Source of the DNA: Craspedostauros australis | Taxonomy: Eukaryota; Bacillariophyta; Bacillariophyceae; Mastogloiales; Achnanthaceae | DNA: 64,000 bases | Reading direction: 5' to 3' | Assembly (NCBI GenBank): GCA_026770025.1 | Contig: JAMXDE010000035.1 | Span: 496,001-560,000, forward strand | Part shown: positions 10,326 through 21,900 of the stretch, in pieces | Layout of the letters: every line of letters starts with the position of its first letter | How positions within the stretch are numbered: position 1 is the stretch's first letter | The notes under the pieces: model-generated | Databases searched by the model: none | Seen by the model: the letters and a program-made list of their open reading frames with translations, nothing else | Told to the model about the DNA's origin: nothing | Made by a program: the position numbers and the translations under genes

Positions 10326-12254
10326 GGTTTGCGATGTGATGTGATGTCGTGGTAGGACAGATTATGCGTATGGTAGGTGTGATACGAGCTAGTTGGGGCT
10401 TGGATGGGATGATGCGTACGCACTCTTGCAATGCAAAAGGAAGCGATCGATGGCCTGCGGTTCTGTGCGATGCCAGATGTGAAGAATGCAAAGGCGTGTC
10501 GGTTGTGCCTGTCCGTCCTTTGAGATGTTGAACAAATGCGCAGAAGCAATCGATGGAGCGAAAGGCAACGAGATCGTCCCGCAACTCGGTGTTGGCTGTC
10601 GCAAGTGCGAGCTGCGAGTACTGGCAGCGGACACGAGTGGACACAAGCGGAGGACTGTATTGGCGATGATTTTGACGTGCATTGGTTGTGGCAACCGCTT
10701 CTGCGGAGGTGCGAGAAGTCGCAGGTGTCTCGGATAGCTCGCACAGCAGTGCTCTGCCTTTGCTTTGCTTGGACACTATTGGACGCCTCACTCGGGATGG
10801 CGCACAAGCCACAATGGCTCCGTCGTTTTTATCCTTGGACCACTTCCGCCTGCGGAGAACCGGGGCATTGTGGAGTTGTGGGTTCTGTCCACACAGAGGC
10901 GTTTGTCCATTTTGTGGGGAAACCACACCAATTGCGATTGCTCCTTGCAAAGCGGTATCATTGGGCCTTTCGAAAATGACAAATGGCGATCTCGAGTTGT
11001 CCCAGTGTCATTTCAATCACGACAAAGACATCGTTGTTCTCGACCACAGCGCCAAACGAAGAACTTTACCGCACTGAGCGAGATCCCACGAATAGTCGGA
11101 CTATTTCGTCATCGCTTCTTGATCACAAATTCGTCCCTGTCGCGTCCGTGGAATGCAAGTGACTTCGAGGAACGACCTTGTCGCGTGCCTATTCGCATTG
11201 CCAACTGATTCCACATCACCCAATGTCAATTTTTGTTGGTTGCGAACAATGGAAAAGATCATGGAGTAGTCAGAAAGAAGGACACACTATCAATGGTGTC
11301 GATTGTTGTGGTTGCCAAGAACTCCGACCACCGTTGATGGAACCGAGAGCCGTTGAGATTTATCATCACTGCGAATCGCGAATGTTTGGCGCATGTCCGC
11401 AAAGAGCCGAAAGTGCTCGAAGATTCGGTAGTTTTCCCGATGTTGCAACTGCAGTTCTGCGCACACGAGAGAACGAGTAGCAGACTACGACGACTCTCCT
11501 CTTTTGTTGGCATCCATCCTCGTATGGGTGGATTTCCATGATTCGCCTATTGCTGTTGTCTAGATTCGTTGTTGCAGATGTTGCGCGCAGATCTTCGTCG
11601 AATCTGATTCTGGTTCCACCATCCTGATGCGAGTTGGTATGTGCAGAACTTGGTTCCCTTCTGCCACACAACCAACATTGCTGCCTGCAGGATGCGTTTG
11701 ACAACACCTCCGCCTGCCTCTCTGTATCAGAAGACCGAAGGAGGACAGCAGATGCAGCAGACTCCTCGAGGCTGATGTGTCATCTTGTCCATCAAGGCTG
11801 CCAGCACGAAGGCCAAGGCCGAAGAAGAGCCTCCTCGTCCCTCTGTCCACAAGGTTGCCACGTGTCGCCCTGTGTCAAAGTTGAGGGAAGGCCATTGAAG
11901 TGGCCTGAGGGCAGTGTTGCTTGTACGAGCTAGGTACGATCTAGGCACGCAACGCAACCAAGACAAGCACAATCCTGAAGTGTGACATGATGTTCTGTGA
12001 AAGCAAAGCATGACGTGCAAGTATTATGTTAGACTCGTGTACTCCACACACTCTCTTCTGAGAATGAGGCAACGAATTTGTGACAGGCCATGAAAAAGTG
12101 TCACAGTCGTTATTGGGCTCCGTTGAGTCAAGATCTGGGCACGATTGAAGACCGCGGTTGAAACGTTTCGCAAGATTGATGCTGTTGCAACCACTCATCG
12201 CCAAACACGTCTGGCCTCGTCCCATTGTTTGACATGTGTTTCGCGTCCGTGAAG

Positions 12255-12262
12255 TGACGTCA
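12255..12262. promoter_or_regulatory. TGACGTCA palindrome (CRE/bZIP-type site)
   Basis: Exact eight-base CRE palindrome 654 bases upstream of the small gene at 12916. CO2/cAMP-responsive TGACGT elements bound by bZIP proteins are known upstream of carbonic anhydrase genes in the diatom Phaeodactylum. Function here is inferred only from the motif. Confidence 0.35.
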
Positions 12263-12408
12263 CGAGGTTGTCATTGGCCTTTTGGGACAGCTGTTTGTGG
12301 ACACACTGCTGACACGATCGCGAAGTTGAAGCATGAGAGAAACGATTGACGGATGGATGGCCAGGAAGGTTCAATTCGCGTTGTTGGAATCGAATCATTG
12401 GATGGCCA

Positions 12409-12416
12409 TGACGTCA
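12409..12416. promoter_or_regulatory. second TGACGTCA palindrome
   Basis: A second exact CRE palindrome 147 bases nearer to the gene at 12916. Two such sites within 160 bases make a regulatory role more likely than a single chance hit. Confidence 0.35.
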
Positions 12417-12915
12417 CAAGGGTGCATCTTCGAAACACGCATCTTGTGTCTGTGTGTTCACGAACAAGGAACAGGAGGAATCGAATCGAATGCTATTTTC
12501 GCGACACGCGTAAATACTGGGTGCTGCCAACACGCGGCAATTGCGTGACGGATGTCAACGGCGCGGACCCAGAGCACCGGACGGACAGGCCGAAACTGCG
12601 AAACCGAAAAAGACGAACTTCATTCCGCTGGCGGTGGCCACTCCGAAGACCACACAAAATGCAATACTCAGCAACTTTCGCACTCGCAAAATCACCACCA
12701 CAACAACGACCACATGAAGCAAACAGGCCCAACACGCACTACAACAACCACTCCAATCGCAAACACGCACTTGATTTCGCACCGACAAGCAAGCAAACAC
12801 TCACATTCGCACTCGTATTCATAGCAACACTCATAACATCACACTTACATCCAAAACTACATTCACTGTCACACGCCCAACCAGCAAGACACACGAATAC
12901 CGCAAAGCACCAACG

Positions 12916-13389
12916 ATGATGCCAGCAACGCTCTCCGGCAACCGAAGCAGCAGCAACGGCGCCTGTTTGCACGCCGCAATGACCGGCTCGGTGATCCTTT
13001 CGGCGGCAAGAAATGGCACGAAACGCATCCCGATCCGCACGATACAGCGACCCAACCGCGGCGTCGAGAAGCAGTACCTTGCGGCCGTTGCCGATGCCAG
13101 AGACTCCATCATGTACGCACGCATCGTGTCCGGCATCAGCCGTCATCAGGAAGCCAACAGCATCGCGCTGCGCTACAAGAATCAGGAGCTGCTGGATCGC
13201 ATGCATCAGGTGCGCAAGGCGGCTCTGTTATCGGCGACGGCCTTTGCGGACGACGGCGACTTCGAGCACAGCGATGATGTGACTGCTGTCGAGCAGCATC
13301 ATCACTCGCTGCGGAGCCTGTCCTCCATGGAGGAAGACGAAGCGATCCACAACGATGCGGACGACTTCATCTTTGACATGGAGATGTAG
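12916..13389 (+). CDS. small protein of unknown function
   Basis: A 157-residue open frame that I do not recognise. It follows a long C/A-rich leader and starts ATGATG (12916, alternative 12919). The middle is helical and basic (RPNRGVEKQYLAAVADARDSIMYARIVSGISRHQEANS), with Leu/Ala heptad-like spacing through KNQELLDRMHQVRKAALLSA. The C-terminal 50 residues are very acidic with a His cluster. No signal peptide or membrane segment is seen. GC content and codon use resemble the neighbouring FkbM gene and differ from the flanking non-coding DNA, which is the main reason to call it real. It could also be an exon of a larger gene. Confidence 0.55.
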   Translation: MMPATLSGNRSSSNGACLHAAMTGSVILSAARNGTKRIPIRTIQRPNRGVEKQYLAAVADARDSIMYARIVSGISRHQEANSIALRYKNQELLDRMHQVRKAALLSATAFADDGDFEHSDDVTAVEQHHHSLRSLSSMEEDEAIHNDADDFIFDMEM

Positions 13390-14573
13390 GCGCGCCTCAT
13401 CCTCAGCAGCACCATCTTCAACAACAGAGCCACAGCTTTTTCCACTGCCTCTGCAAACAGAGTGGCCCTGCCTTTTCACATAGCACAAACATAGCAAACC
13501 ACAGACATATCATAGAATACAAACGATACATAACAACAACATCAACACAACAGGTAGTAGCAATACAAACAACAACGACAACATCACGCTCTTCTGTGGT
13601 CTCTCTTTTCTTGCTCTGTTGCGACTATTATGCTCTGGGTCATGAAGGGATGAATGTTCCTCATCTTGCCATCCAGCGCTCTGGCACGCGTTCCCACGAA
13701 CCATCCGGTGATTCCGACACACGGGCTTCGCGTGCCAACACCCAGGCTTCCCACGACACATTCCATTCTTGACACCACCGTGTCAACCTCGTCTCTCTTT
13801 GCCCCCTGGTTCGTGTCACACGCAAACCATGTCCACGAACGGACCATCTCCTCTGAAGATTCATCCGGCGATGCCAAAAAGATTCCAGGCAAACGGCCCC
13901 ACGATCTCTCACCACTCGTTGGAATCTTGGACCGCTCGCCAGATTCCACCACACTGTACTTGCATTGGGGGACGCCTGCCTTGGAAGAGGACCTGCACTT
14001 TCTCGCAACATTCATCTTGGATGGCATCAGTTCTCTCGCTCACGGTATCTCTTGTCTCTGCACAAACCAACAATGTGAAGGCAGGCAAGAGACAAAAGCA
14101 ATTGACATTCGCGATGATTGCTTCATCGCTTTGTTGATCATTTTGGTGATGGTTGGGTTCGTTCATCTTGTCGCGACCAGCTTCAAGTTTGTATGTCTCT
14201 AGATTCGATATGATATACTAGTCGAATCAACGACTCAATCGACTAACAGTCAGCAAAACGAAACCAAACAGTCCTCTCACTTTTTGGCAACAGAGCGCAC
14301 CTCGACCTCGGACAAAAATCGAAACAACCAACGGTCACATTTTCACATCCCGATGACGGCATTCATGACGATACCCATCACCAACATCAGCAACAAGACA
14401 AGGCACGAACAGACGCAGCAGCCAACACAGATACAAACACAGGCAAATTCACTCACCTCACCTCACCTCACAAAACAAACAAGTCTCTTGTTCTGCACAA
14501 GGACCGCGTCACCATCCCCTTTCATCACTTCAACTCTCCAACACTTCACCGCTCAATACTTTGACAATCCACG
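13390..14573. other. intergenic region with a doubtful ORF
   Basis: About 1.2 kb between two + strand genes. A 182-codon frame at 13654-14202 ends in a hydrophobic stretch (IALLIILVMVGFVHLVATSF), but it has no recognisable domain and its base composition matches non-coding DNA, so I do not call it a gene. The final 150 bases are a C/A-rich leader for the FkbM gene. Confidence 0.5.
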
Positions 14574-15563
14574 ATGGGACTTCGAACGCCAAAGCGACAG
14601 CAATCCGCAAAGTCAACGCGAGGCTTGACCGTGCTCATTTCAATGATCATGGTGTCTGTATTGCTCATGGCACAATTCAAATCACTGAGCTACAAAAGAA
14701 GCGCCATTGAGACCAAGCGGGTGGAGACCAGCAAATCCCGCAATCTGCGTGCCATCGAGGAACCAGTCACAGCCGTCGCATCATCCACACCAACCGTGGT
14801 GACGGCGCTCCCAAAGCCACAGATCCTCCAAACGCAAGCCACGCAATGCCACAGAAATTTGCCAGACGAGATCTTCAAGTCGCAATCGGCGGAAGACAAG
14901 TACCTGCTGCGATGGTTCGAGAACCTCTGCGGCGGTTCTTACATCGAGATGGGCGCCCTCGACGGTGTTCGCTACAGCAACTCCCACGTCTTCAACAAGG
15001 GCCTGGACTGGAAGGGCGTCCTCATCGAGGCGCATCCCGGCAGCTACGAACGATTGCAGCACAACCGTCCCAACGAGATCGCCAAGGTGCATGCCGGCGC
15101 CTGCTTGGAAGAACGCGACCTGCATTGGATCAAGCACACCGACAAGGGCACACCAGTGTCGGGATTCCTGGAATTCGCCAGCGAGGAGTTCAAGAACAAG
15201 TTCTGGATGCAGGAGCTCATCGATGCGGCAGAGCTGGTCCGGTGCCGGCGGCTCGACAACATCCTGCGCGAGGTCGTCGGCAAGTCCTTTCATTTCGATT
15301 TCTTCTCGTTGGATGTGGAAGGTGCCGAACTGCCCGTGCTGCAGTCGCTCAACTTCGACGAATACCAGTTCGGTGTCATCCTCGTCGAGGCCGACGGCAC
15401 GAACGAGCGCAAGGATGAGGCCATCAAGTCCACTCTCGAACGCGCAGGGTACAGATTCGTCGGCTTGGAAAAGCGATCGAACTGGTTCGTCAACAAGGAC
15501 TTTGATCGCATCTACGACAACGTCATCTACGACGGTCAGCAGGAAGCCGCGGCCTCAGAATAA
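14574..15563 (+). CDS. FkbM-family methyltransferase, type II membrane protein
   Basis: A 329-residue protein. Residues 19-36 are a single hydrophobic signal anchor (LTVLISMIMVSVLLMAQF), followed by a low-complexity stem of about 70 residues and a C-terminal FkbM-type (Methyltransf_21) domain from about 100 to 310. The SAM-binding motif I is YIEMGALDGVRYSN near 122-135. The family motif DVEGAE stands at 247-252, just after FFSLD. Members of this family methylate hydroxyl groups on sugars and other small acceptors. With a signal anchor it would act in the Golgi or at the cell surface, perhaps on glycans; the acceptor is unknown. It starts at ATGGGACTTCG (14574) after a C/A-rich leader and converges with the Roco gene, whose stop lies 425 bases away. 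Confidence 0.85.
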   Translation: MGLRTPKRQQSAKSTRGLTVLISMIMVSVLLMAQFKSLSYKRSAIETKRVETSKSRNLRAIEEPVTAVASSTPTVVTALPKPQILQTQATQCHRNLPDEIFKSQSAEDKYLLRWFENLCGGSYIEMGALDGVRYSNSHVFNKGLDWKGVLIEAHPGSYERLQHNRPNEIAKVHAGACLEERDLHWIKHTDKGTPVSGFLEFASEEFKNKFWMQELIDAAELVRCRRLDNILREVVGKSFHFDFFSLDVEGAELPVLQSLNFDEYQFGVILVEADGTNERKDEAIKSTLERAGYRFVGLEKRSNWFVNKDFDRIYDNVIYDGQQEAAASE

Positions 15564-15988
15564 TCCGTGGCAAAACAACAGGGCATCTGCCACCGACAGG
15601 AACACATGAATCCAGCATGGCAGAATACTCTAGGTACTCTGAATGGTTGTACAGTAGAATGACAGAGTATTTGTGCCACGAGTAGCATGACGTTTGTTCA
15701 TGCAACGTGGCATGCTCTCTGAATTTGCATCTATGACGAGTATTCTTGCGTTGCCTTGTGCTACCATACAGACTCCACGCTGCTGTTCGGCACTGCTACG
15801 TACGTACAAGTGTGAATCATGTTGAGATTCACGAGTGCGGCCACGTTCGAAGGATGGGTAGGCCCTGGTACAGCCTTAACTTGGCACTGGCGTATGTACA
15901 AGTACAGGTGCAGATACATACATAAAATTCCTCATTTGCATTCATGGCGCGATCTTCAGTAGAGTATACTCTCTGTGTTGGACCAAAC
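15564..15988. other. intergenic spacer between convergent genes
   Basis: 425 bases that must hold the 3' ends of the FkbM gene (+) and the Roco-protease gene (-). I see no gene or clear repeat. Confidence 0.5.
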
Positions 15989-18900
15989 TCAGATGCCCTT
16001 CTTGGCACGCTTCAACAAGCCCTTCCATTCCTGGGTCGGGACCAAATAACATCGATGGCGCTCGGCCGGATCGGCTCTGCTCAAGATACCGATCACTTCG
16101 CCTCCGTCATTCACCACGGGACCTCCACTGTGTCCTCCGATCGTGGGGCAGATGACGACGATCTCCTTGCGCGGTTGGAACAGATGGCGCTGATCGTCGG
16201 CCTCCGTGCCAGTGAACATCTTGCACACGTAGCCACGAGCAAAGTCGACATCCCGATTCAGCACTTCGCCTGAATCGAGCAAGCCTTCGCCGCCCTGGTT
16301 GTAGCCCACGATGCGAACTTGCTCGTCAAGCTCGCACTTCTCCGTGATCTTCAGCTGCTGCAGCTTCTCCTGCTTCAGCGCGTACGGGTTGTTGAGCAGG
16401 AGGCGTTCGATCTGATCGCCGCAGCCTTCTCCGTTGCCCTCCACGTCGTTCTCCATCCGCGTTGTGATCTGGAGGATGCAGGCATCCAGATGGCAGGCAC
16501 CCTTGGCGAAGCTGGGGTCCTTGGCAACGATCTTGGCGAAGTAACGGAACACAGCCCTCGTTGCCACCGGCTTTCCTTCGTCGGTGCGAGGGATGACGCC
16601 GACCACCACCTTGCCCTGGCTGAGACCGTAGTAGTTGTCGCCGAACGGCGTGTTCTTGTCACCCCAGATATTCATCAGGGTGTGCGCCGCCGTGACGATG
16701 AGGCCGCGCTTGCGATCCGCCATGAAACCAGAACCGACGCGCACTATCTTCCGAGTCTTGCCGTCCCACAAGCCCACCAGCACAACGGCCGGAAGCAGAT
16801 CCTTGATTGGCATGATGGCATTGGATGGCAGACCGTCAAGCTTCGTCGCCTCGTGCATGTCGATCTGACGTCGGGGGTTCAGCGACTGGATCGGACCGGC
16901 CAAGAGCCTCGTGTCGACACGGTGGCCGTGCTTGCACAACATGAAGGCCTGCCCAGTCTTGACGGAAGCCTTCAGGGTTGGGAGGTTCCAGTACGATGCC
17001 TCGCTGACTGCCTTCTTCGCCAGACATTCGGGGCAGAAGACTTGCTTGTCGTACTCGAGGCCGCCGTATTGCTCCACGACACGTTGCACAGCCTTGCAGG
17101 TGGAGATGTAACCACCCTTCCAGATCTTGCGTCCTCCGTCACCGATCTGACCCTTGCCGCTCAGGATGAGGCGCTGTGAGCCGATAATCATGTCGTTCGA
17201 TCCCACGCACAGCGGCGAGCTCATATCCACCAGACCGACGAAGATCTCCACGATGCTCTCGCGTCGTACATTGTCGTTCGACTCCACTTCCATGCCGAGT
17301 TTCAAGAAGAACGCGTTGGACCAGCACAGAATCTCCTTGACGGAGAGGTTCCCATCACCTTCGCTTGACAAGACGCTGCCATCGAACGATTTGAATTCGA
17401 TCTTGCGCTTGAGATGCACCACGGTGTGGACGGTGTTGAGCACCGAGGCCGTGATGCGTTCCATGAGCCCTGGCGGGACGCCGTCGGGGAATAGCACGGT
17501 GTGGCATAGCGTTCCCTTCCACGAATCGCTGTTCTTGAAGGTCCAGGCCTCGGTCGGATCGCCGGGACCCAGCAGGCTTGGCAGGAAGAAGAACTTGCCA
17601 CCCTCTTCATCGAGCGCTTTGACATTCCCACCGACGAGCTGCTGCTCGTGTGATCCTTTCGTCACAACAATCTCATTGCCAATATCGGTGGGACGGGCGT
17701 ACTCCTTGCCACCCAAGAAGGCTTTTTCGATTCCCAGGTCGATTGGCACGAAAACGCCGAACTTCGTGAGGAGCAATTGGAGGAATTCGAATGGTTTCAT
17801 CGTCATGCTGTTCGAGTATTCCTCGGCTCTCTGCGCCGCCTTCTTTGTGAACTTCTTGGCTTGCCACAGCATGCAGGCATCCTCCGCGGTGATGATGGGG
17901 CAGTTTAGATTCACGTCGTGGAAGCTCTGCGTGTGATCAAAATTCTTGAGCACGTTCGGTTCAGGCAAGCTGCTGCTGCTGCCGCCGCCGCCGATGCTGC
18001 CGCCGATGCTGCCACCGTTGCTGCTGTGTCTTTGCAAGCTCAGGCGCTTCCTGGTTTCGCGAATTTCTCTATCGAGGTCGTGCCGCAGGATGCAAGCAAC
18101 GGCGGTCACCAACCAGCGTGGGTTGAGGAAGATGAATTGCGACAGCCCTTGACTCATGGTGCCGGCAGTGATCATCGAACTCTCCTCCGACGATGTCATG
18201 GCGGACATCGTCATGCTGGTGTCGTCCATGGAGACAAAGCCGTCCTCCTCCTCGCCAAACTCCTCATCGTCGCTCATGCCCATCTCCGCCTCGCTTTCGG
18301 CCTCTGATCGCTTCGATATCGAAGACGATTCACGGGTGGATGACGCCTCCATCGTACCGTGATCTCCCGATGACGAATCCGGCATGACGCCGCCGAAGAA
18401 GGAGAGCTCGCCGACGTTGGTCAGGAAATGCAACGCGTCGCTGATGTCCTCGACGCTGGTCAGACCCAGGTCTCGCAGCTGATTGATGAAGTATCCCCAT
18501 TCGACGACCTTGAAACGGTTTCTCATGTTTCGCACTGCATCGCGGACCTGCAGCCGCATGCGAGGGATGCGCGCCCCCACGTGACCGCGGAAGATGGGGT
18601 AGCGCATGTTGACCTTGTCACGTCCCGTAGCAAGATGGATGATGCGCTCCGTGAGATCTGCAAAGCCGGTGTACTTGGTCCCGCTGACCCGGACGACGCT
18701 GTTCTCATCATCGTTTCCGAAGATGAGCTTGGGTCGAGAGTAGTCGCACAGCAGCCGCCGCAAGCGCACAGCACCACTCTCGTTGGCGCGGTTCTCGTCT
18801 TCGTACTCCTTGAGGCGTTGCTGGATGCCTTCGATGCGCCGCGCTTCGTGTCGCACCAATCGATCCCTCATGAAGTTGCAACGTCGCTTGGCTTCGGCGC

Positions 18901-21900
18901 CGTTGTTGTCGGTGAAGAGGTCCGAGAAACTTGCCACGGGGAGGATGGCGGATCCCGGAGCGCTGGATTGGATGCAGTCCACCCAAAACTGCACCTTTTC
19001 GTCAATGTCGCGCTCCAGCGCGCTGTTGGCACGTCGTTCTTCCTCGTTGTCAAGGTAGCCATCGTCGCTTTCGTCATCGTCATCGGAACTGTCATACGTC
19101 AGCGTGAAGGCACCTTGGTCGTTGCCGATGATGTTCTTCTGTCGCATCGTGTCGGCATTGGTCGCACCCATATCCCAAACGAGGACGTAGAGCGCACGTT
19201 TGGAAAAGAACAGCTCGTGCGTGGCATGGTACACGTGCTGCCCCGCAAAATCCCAAACACTGAGCTTAACATCGACGTCTCCAACAGTCGACTTGATGGC
19301 ATCATCGTCCATCACAATCCGGCTATCGATGTGGGCGAAGCGGTGGTCGTCCTTGGGGTCCCACTGGTAGATGTCCACGCCGATGGTGCGTTCATCCGTC
19401 TTGGGGATGATGGCATTCTCTCCTCGGATCAGACGTCGAATCATGGAGGTCTTTCCAGCTTTGGCCATGCCGACGAAGATGACCTTCAGGGTGTCGTTGA
19501 TGGTGACGGTGTCCTGCGGCAGCGGTGGTAAGTGATCGTCATCCATGGCTTCTGGTGTTGTAATATTCTCCACCAACGTCTCAGGATGCTCATCCTTCAA
19601 CGGCAGCACGACATCATGCGCTGGATCGGCCGAACTGGGCGATGCGATAACAGCGGTATTGGCCGTGACGAATGCCTTGCCACTACCAGTTGCTGGACTG
19701 GAAGCAGTTGGCGTGCCGGCTGGAGGCAATACAGAGGAATGCGACTGATGAGACTGATGCTGATATTGCTGTTGTTGCTGCGGTGTTGGAGGACGATTTG
19801 GTGATTTGGTGCTTTGCGATCTAGGGCTGGTTGCCGGTGCCTTGATCTTCGTTCCATCTCTCGTGCCGACGCTGGAACTGCGATACGACGCAAGACGTGG
19901 CTCCTCACCACCAGCACTGCCCATCGACAATGTTTTTTGCTGCTGCTGCTGCCGACCGCTGGTCGCATTGCTTTCATCGGATCGCGATGACGTCGACCGT
20001 TGCCGACCACCCAAGGACATATGTTCTCTGGACGCTGTTGGGAAGTTCTGCGAATCTTCGGATGATTTACGATACACCTTGCGAATGGGTTTGGAGAACA
20101 TGCTCATCATGCCGCCGGTGCTGCTGCCACCGACGGAAGTGCTGGCCACGGATCCGGAGCTGCTCATGGTCGTCGATTTCTTGGAGGACATGAAGGATCC
20201 TGTGCTGCCCATGCCGTGCTTCTTGGCACGGCCTGCCTTGTATTGTACCGCCTCCATGGCCTTTTGTTTAGATTGCTCTTCGACCCGGATGCATTGGTAG
20301 TACCGCCTCATGGTGCAGATGCCCTTCTCGCAGGTTTCAATGGGTGGGATGGTGAGCGGGTTTCCGTTGACTTCGATTGTTTTGAGTTCCATGTCGCAGA
20401 TGCGCATGGGGATGATGGAGATGTGGTTGATGTTGAGCTTGAGCACCTTGAGGGCTCGGAGACGATCGAATTCGTCGGGAAGGGCATGGAGTTCGTTGAA
20501 GGAGAGGTTGAGCTTTTCCAGCTTTTGCAGGAGCTTGGCGTTCTCGGGGATGATGATTTGCTCAATATGGTTCTTGTACAGATCCAGCTCGTTCAGTTCC
20601 ATTAGCCCTTCCAGCATGGACTGCGATGCATTGCATTGTGTTGGAATGTATTGTGACGGTGAGTTTGTTTGCGATCAAGTTGGTTTGCAAAATGAATGAA
20701 TGAGTTCGTAAATTCAGCGAGGACGTGATGAATACGAACAGGCTCATTCGCATTCATGACGCAATGCACGCATCGCGACGACGCCCATCGTGATAATAAC
20801 ACCACTCACCTCCTCCGGAAATATCTTCAATTGATTGTTGGACAAATTCAATCGCTTGAGCTGCGGCAGATGCCACCGTTCCGGCAAGGTGTACAATCCG
20901 CACTGCGACAGATCCAAGGTCTTGAGGACGGGCAAGCACGTGACGAGCTTGGCCGGCAACGACGACAGCGGATTGCCGGCCAACGACAGCTTATGCAGCG
21001 TGTTGCCCAAGCCCGTGTGGTAGAGATCCTTGATGGGAATATCGGAATCGTTCATGCCGAGCTTTTCGAGGATGAGCTTCTTCTTGAATTGGAATCGCGC
21101 CGATTCGCACTGTTCGACGAGGAGGTCTATGCGACGTTGCTTCTTGGATGCGGCGTCTGCGGACGTGCCGATGATGCTGGACGTGGAGGCACCGCGCATG
21201 CTGGCCGTGCTCGTGGCGGCGTTGCTACCGACGCTGGCGTTGCTTGTGAGACCGGCGCCGCCGTTGTTGTTGGTGCCACCGTTGGCGGGTCCGACGCCGG
21301 TGGGGAAGAGGAGGGATGAGGATTTTCCGAAGAGGACGCGATTGCCGATGGCCCGGCTCGAGTTGTTCTTGCCACTGCCGTTGACGGGCGATCCGACGGA
21401 CGCCGAGGCGGCATTGCGAATCAAGGCGCTGCTGCTCTTGTAGGCATTGACGACCCTCTTGGCTGTGGATCCTATGGGTATGATGCCGCTGCTGTTGCCA
21501 TTGCCGTTGTTGTTGCCATTGCCGTTACTGTCGATGCTCCTGTCACTGCCCGGCACGAAAGAAGATTGCTGAATGTGCGCTTCAGCACGCGATGAAACTG
21601 CCACGGAACGGAACCCCGACGTGGAATCAGGAGCATGATTGATATGCGAAAACGTTTGCTGCATTGGTGGTGGCGGTGTGACGGAGCGCGGAGTGCCTGC
21701 CTCCTCCTCCTCCACCGTGACAATGTCAGATCCGGAAAGAGCCTCCATCTTCTGTCTCCTGGCCTGTTGCCTCTGTCGCGTGACATCCTTCTTGTTGGTG
21801 CGGGATGTCTGCTGCATGGCGGCGTTGTTGATGTTCGTTGTGGCTAGGGTGTGGTTGGGATTGGAGTGTATGCTGGTGTTGGAATTGTTGGAAGAAAAGC

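Larger units (their letters stand above)
10326..12915. other. intergenic region, no gene recognised
   Basis: About 2.6 kb between the divergent receptor and small-protein genes. Open frames here are short and on both strands in the pattern expected by chance. It should contain both promoters. Two TGACGTCA palindromes lie at 12255 and 12409, and the last 250 bases before 12916 are strongly C/A-rich, like other leaders in this window. Confidence 0.6.

Noticed and set aside
10207-10950. 247-codon minus-strand frame overlapping the start of the 7TM gene
   Set aside because: Overlaps the receptor in another frame and consists of composition-driven residues; likely non-coding.
13654-14202. 182-codon + frame with hydrophobic end
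   Set aside because: Composition matches flanking non-coding DNA and there is no recognisable family; kept only as a note in the intergenic entry.
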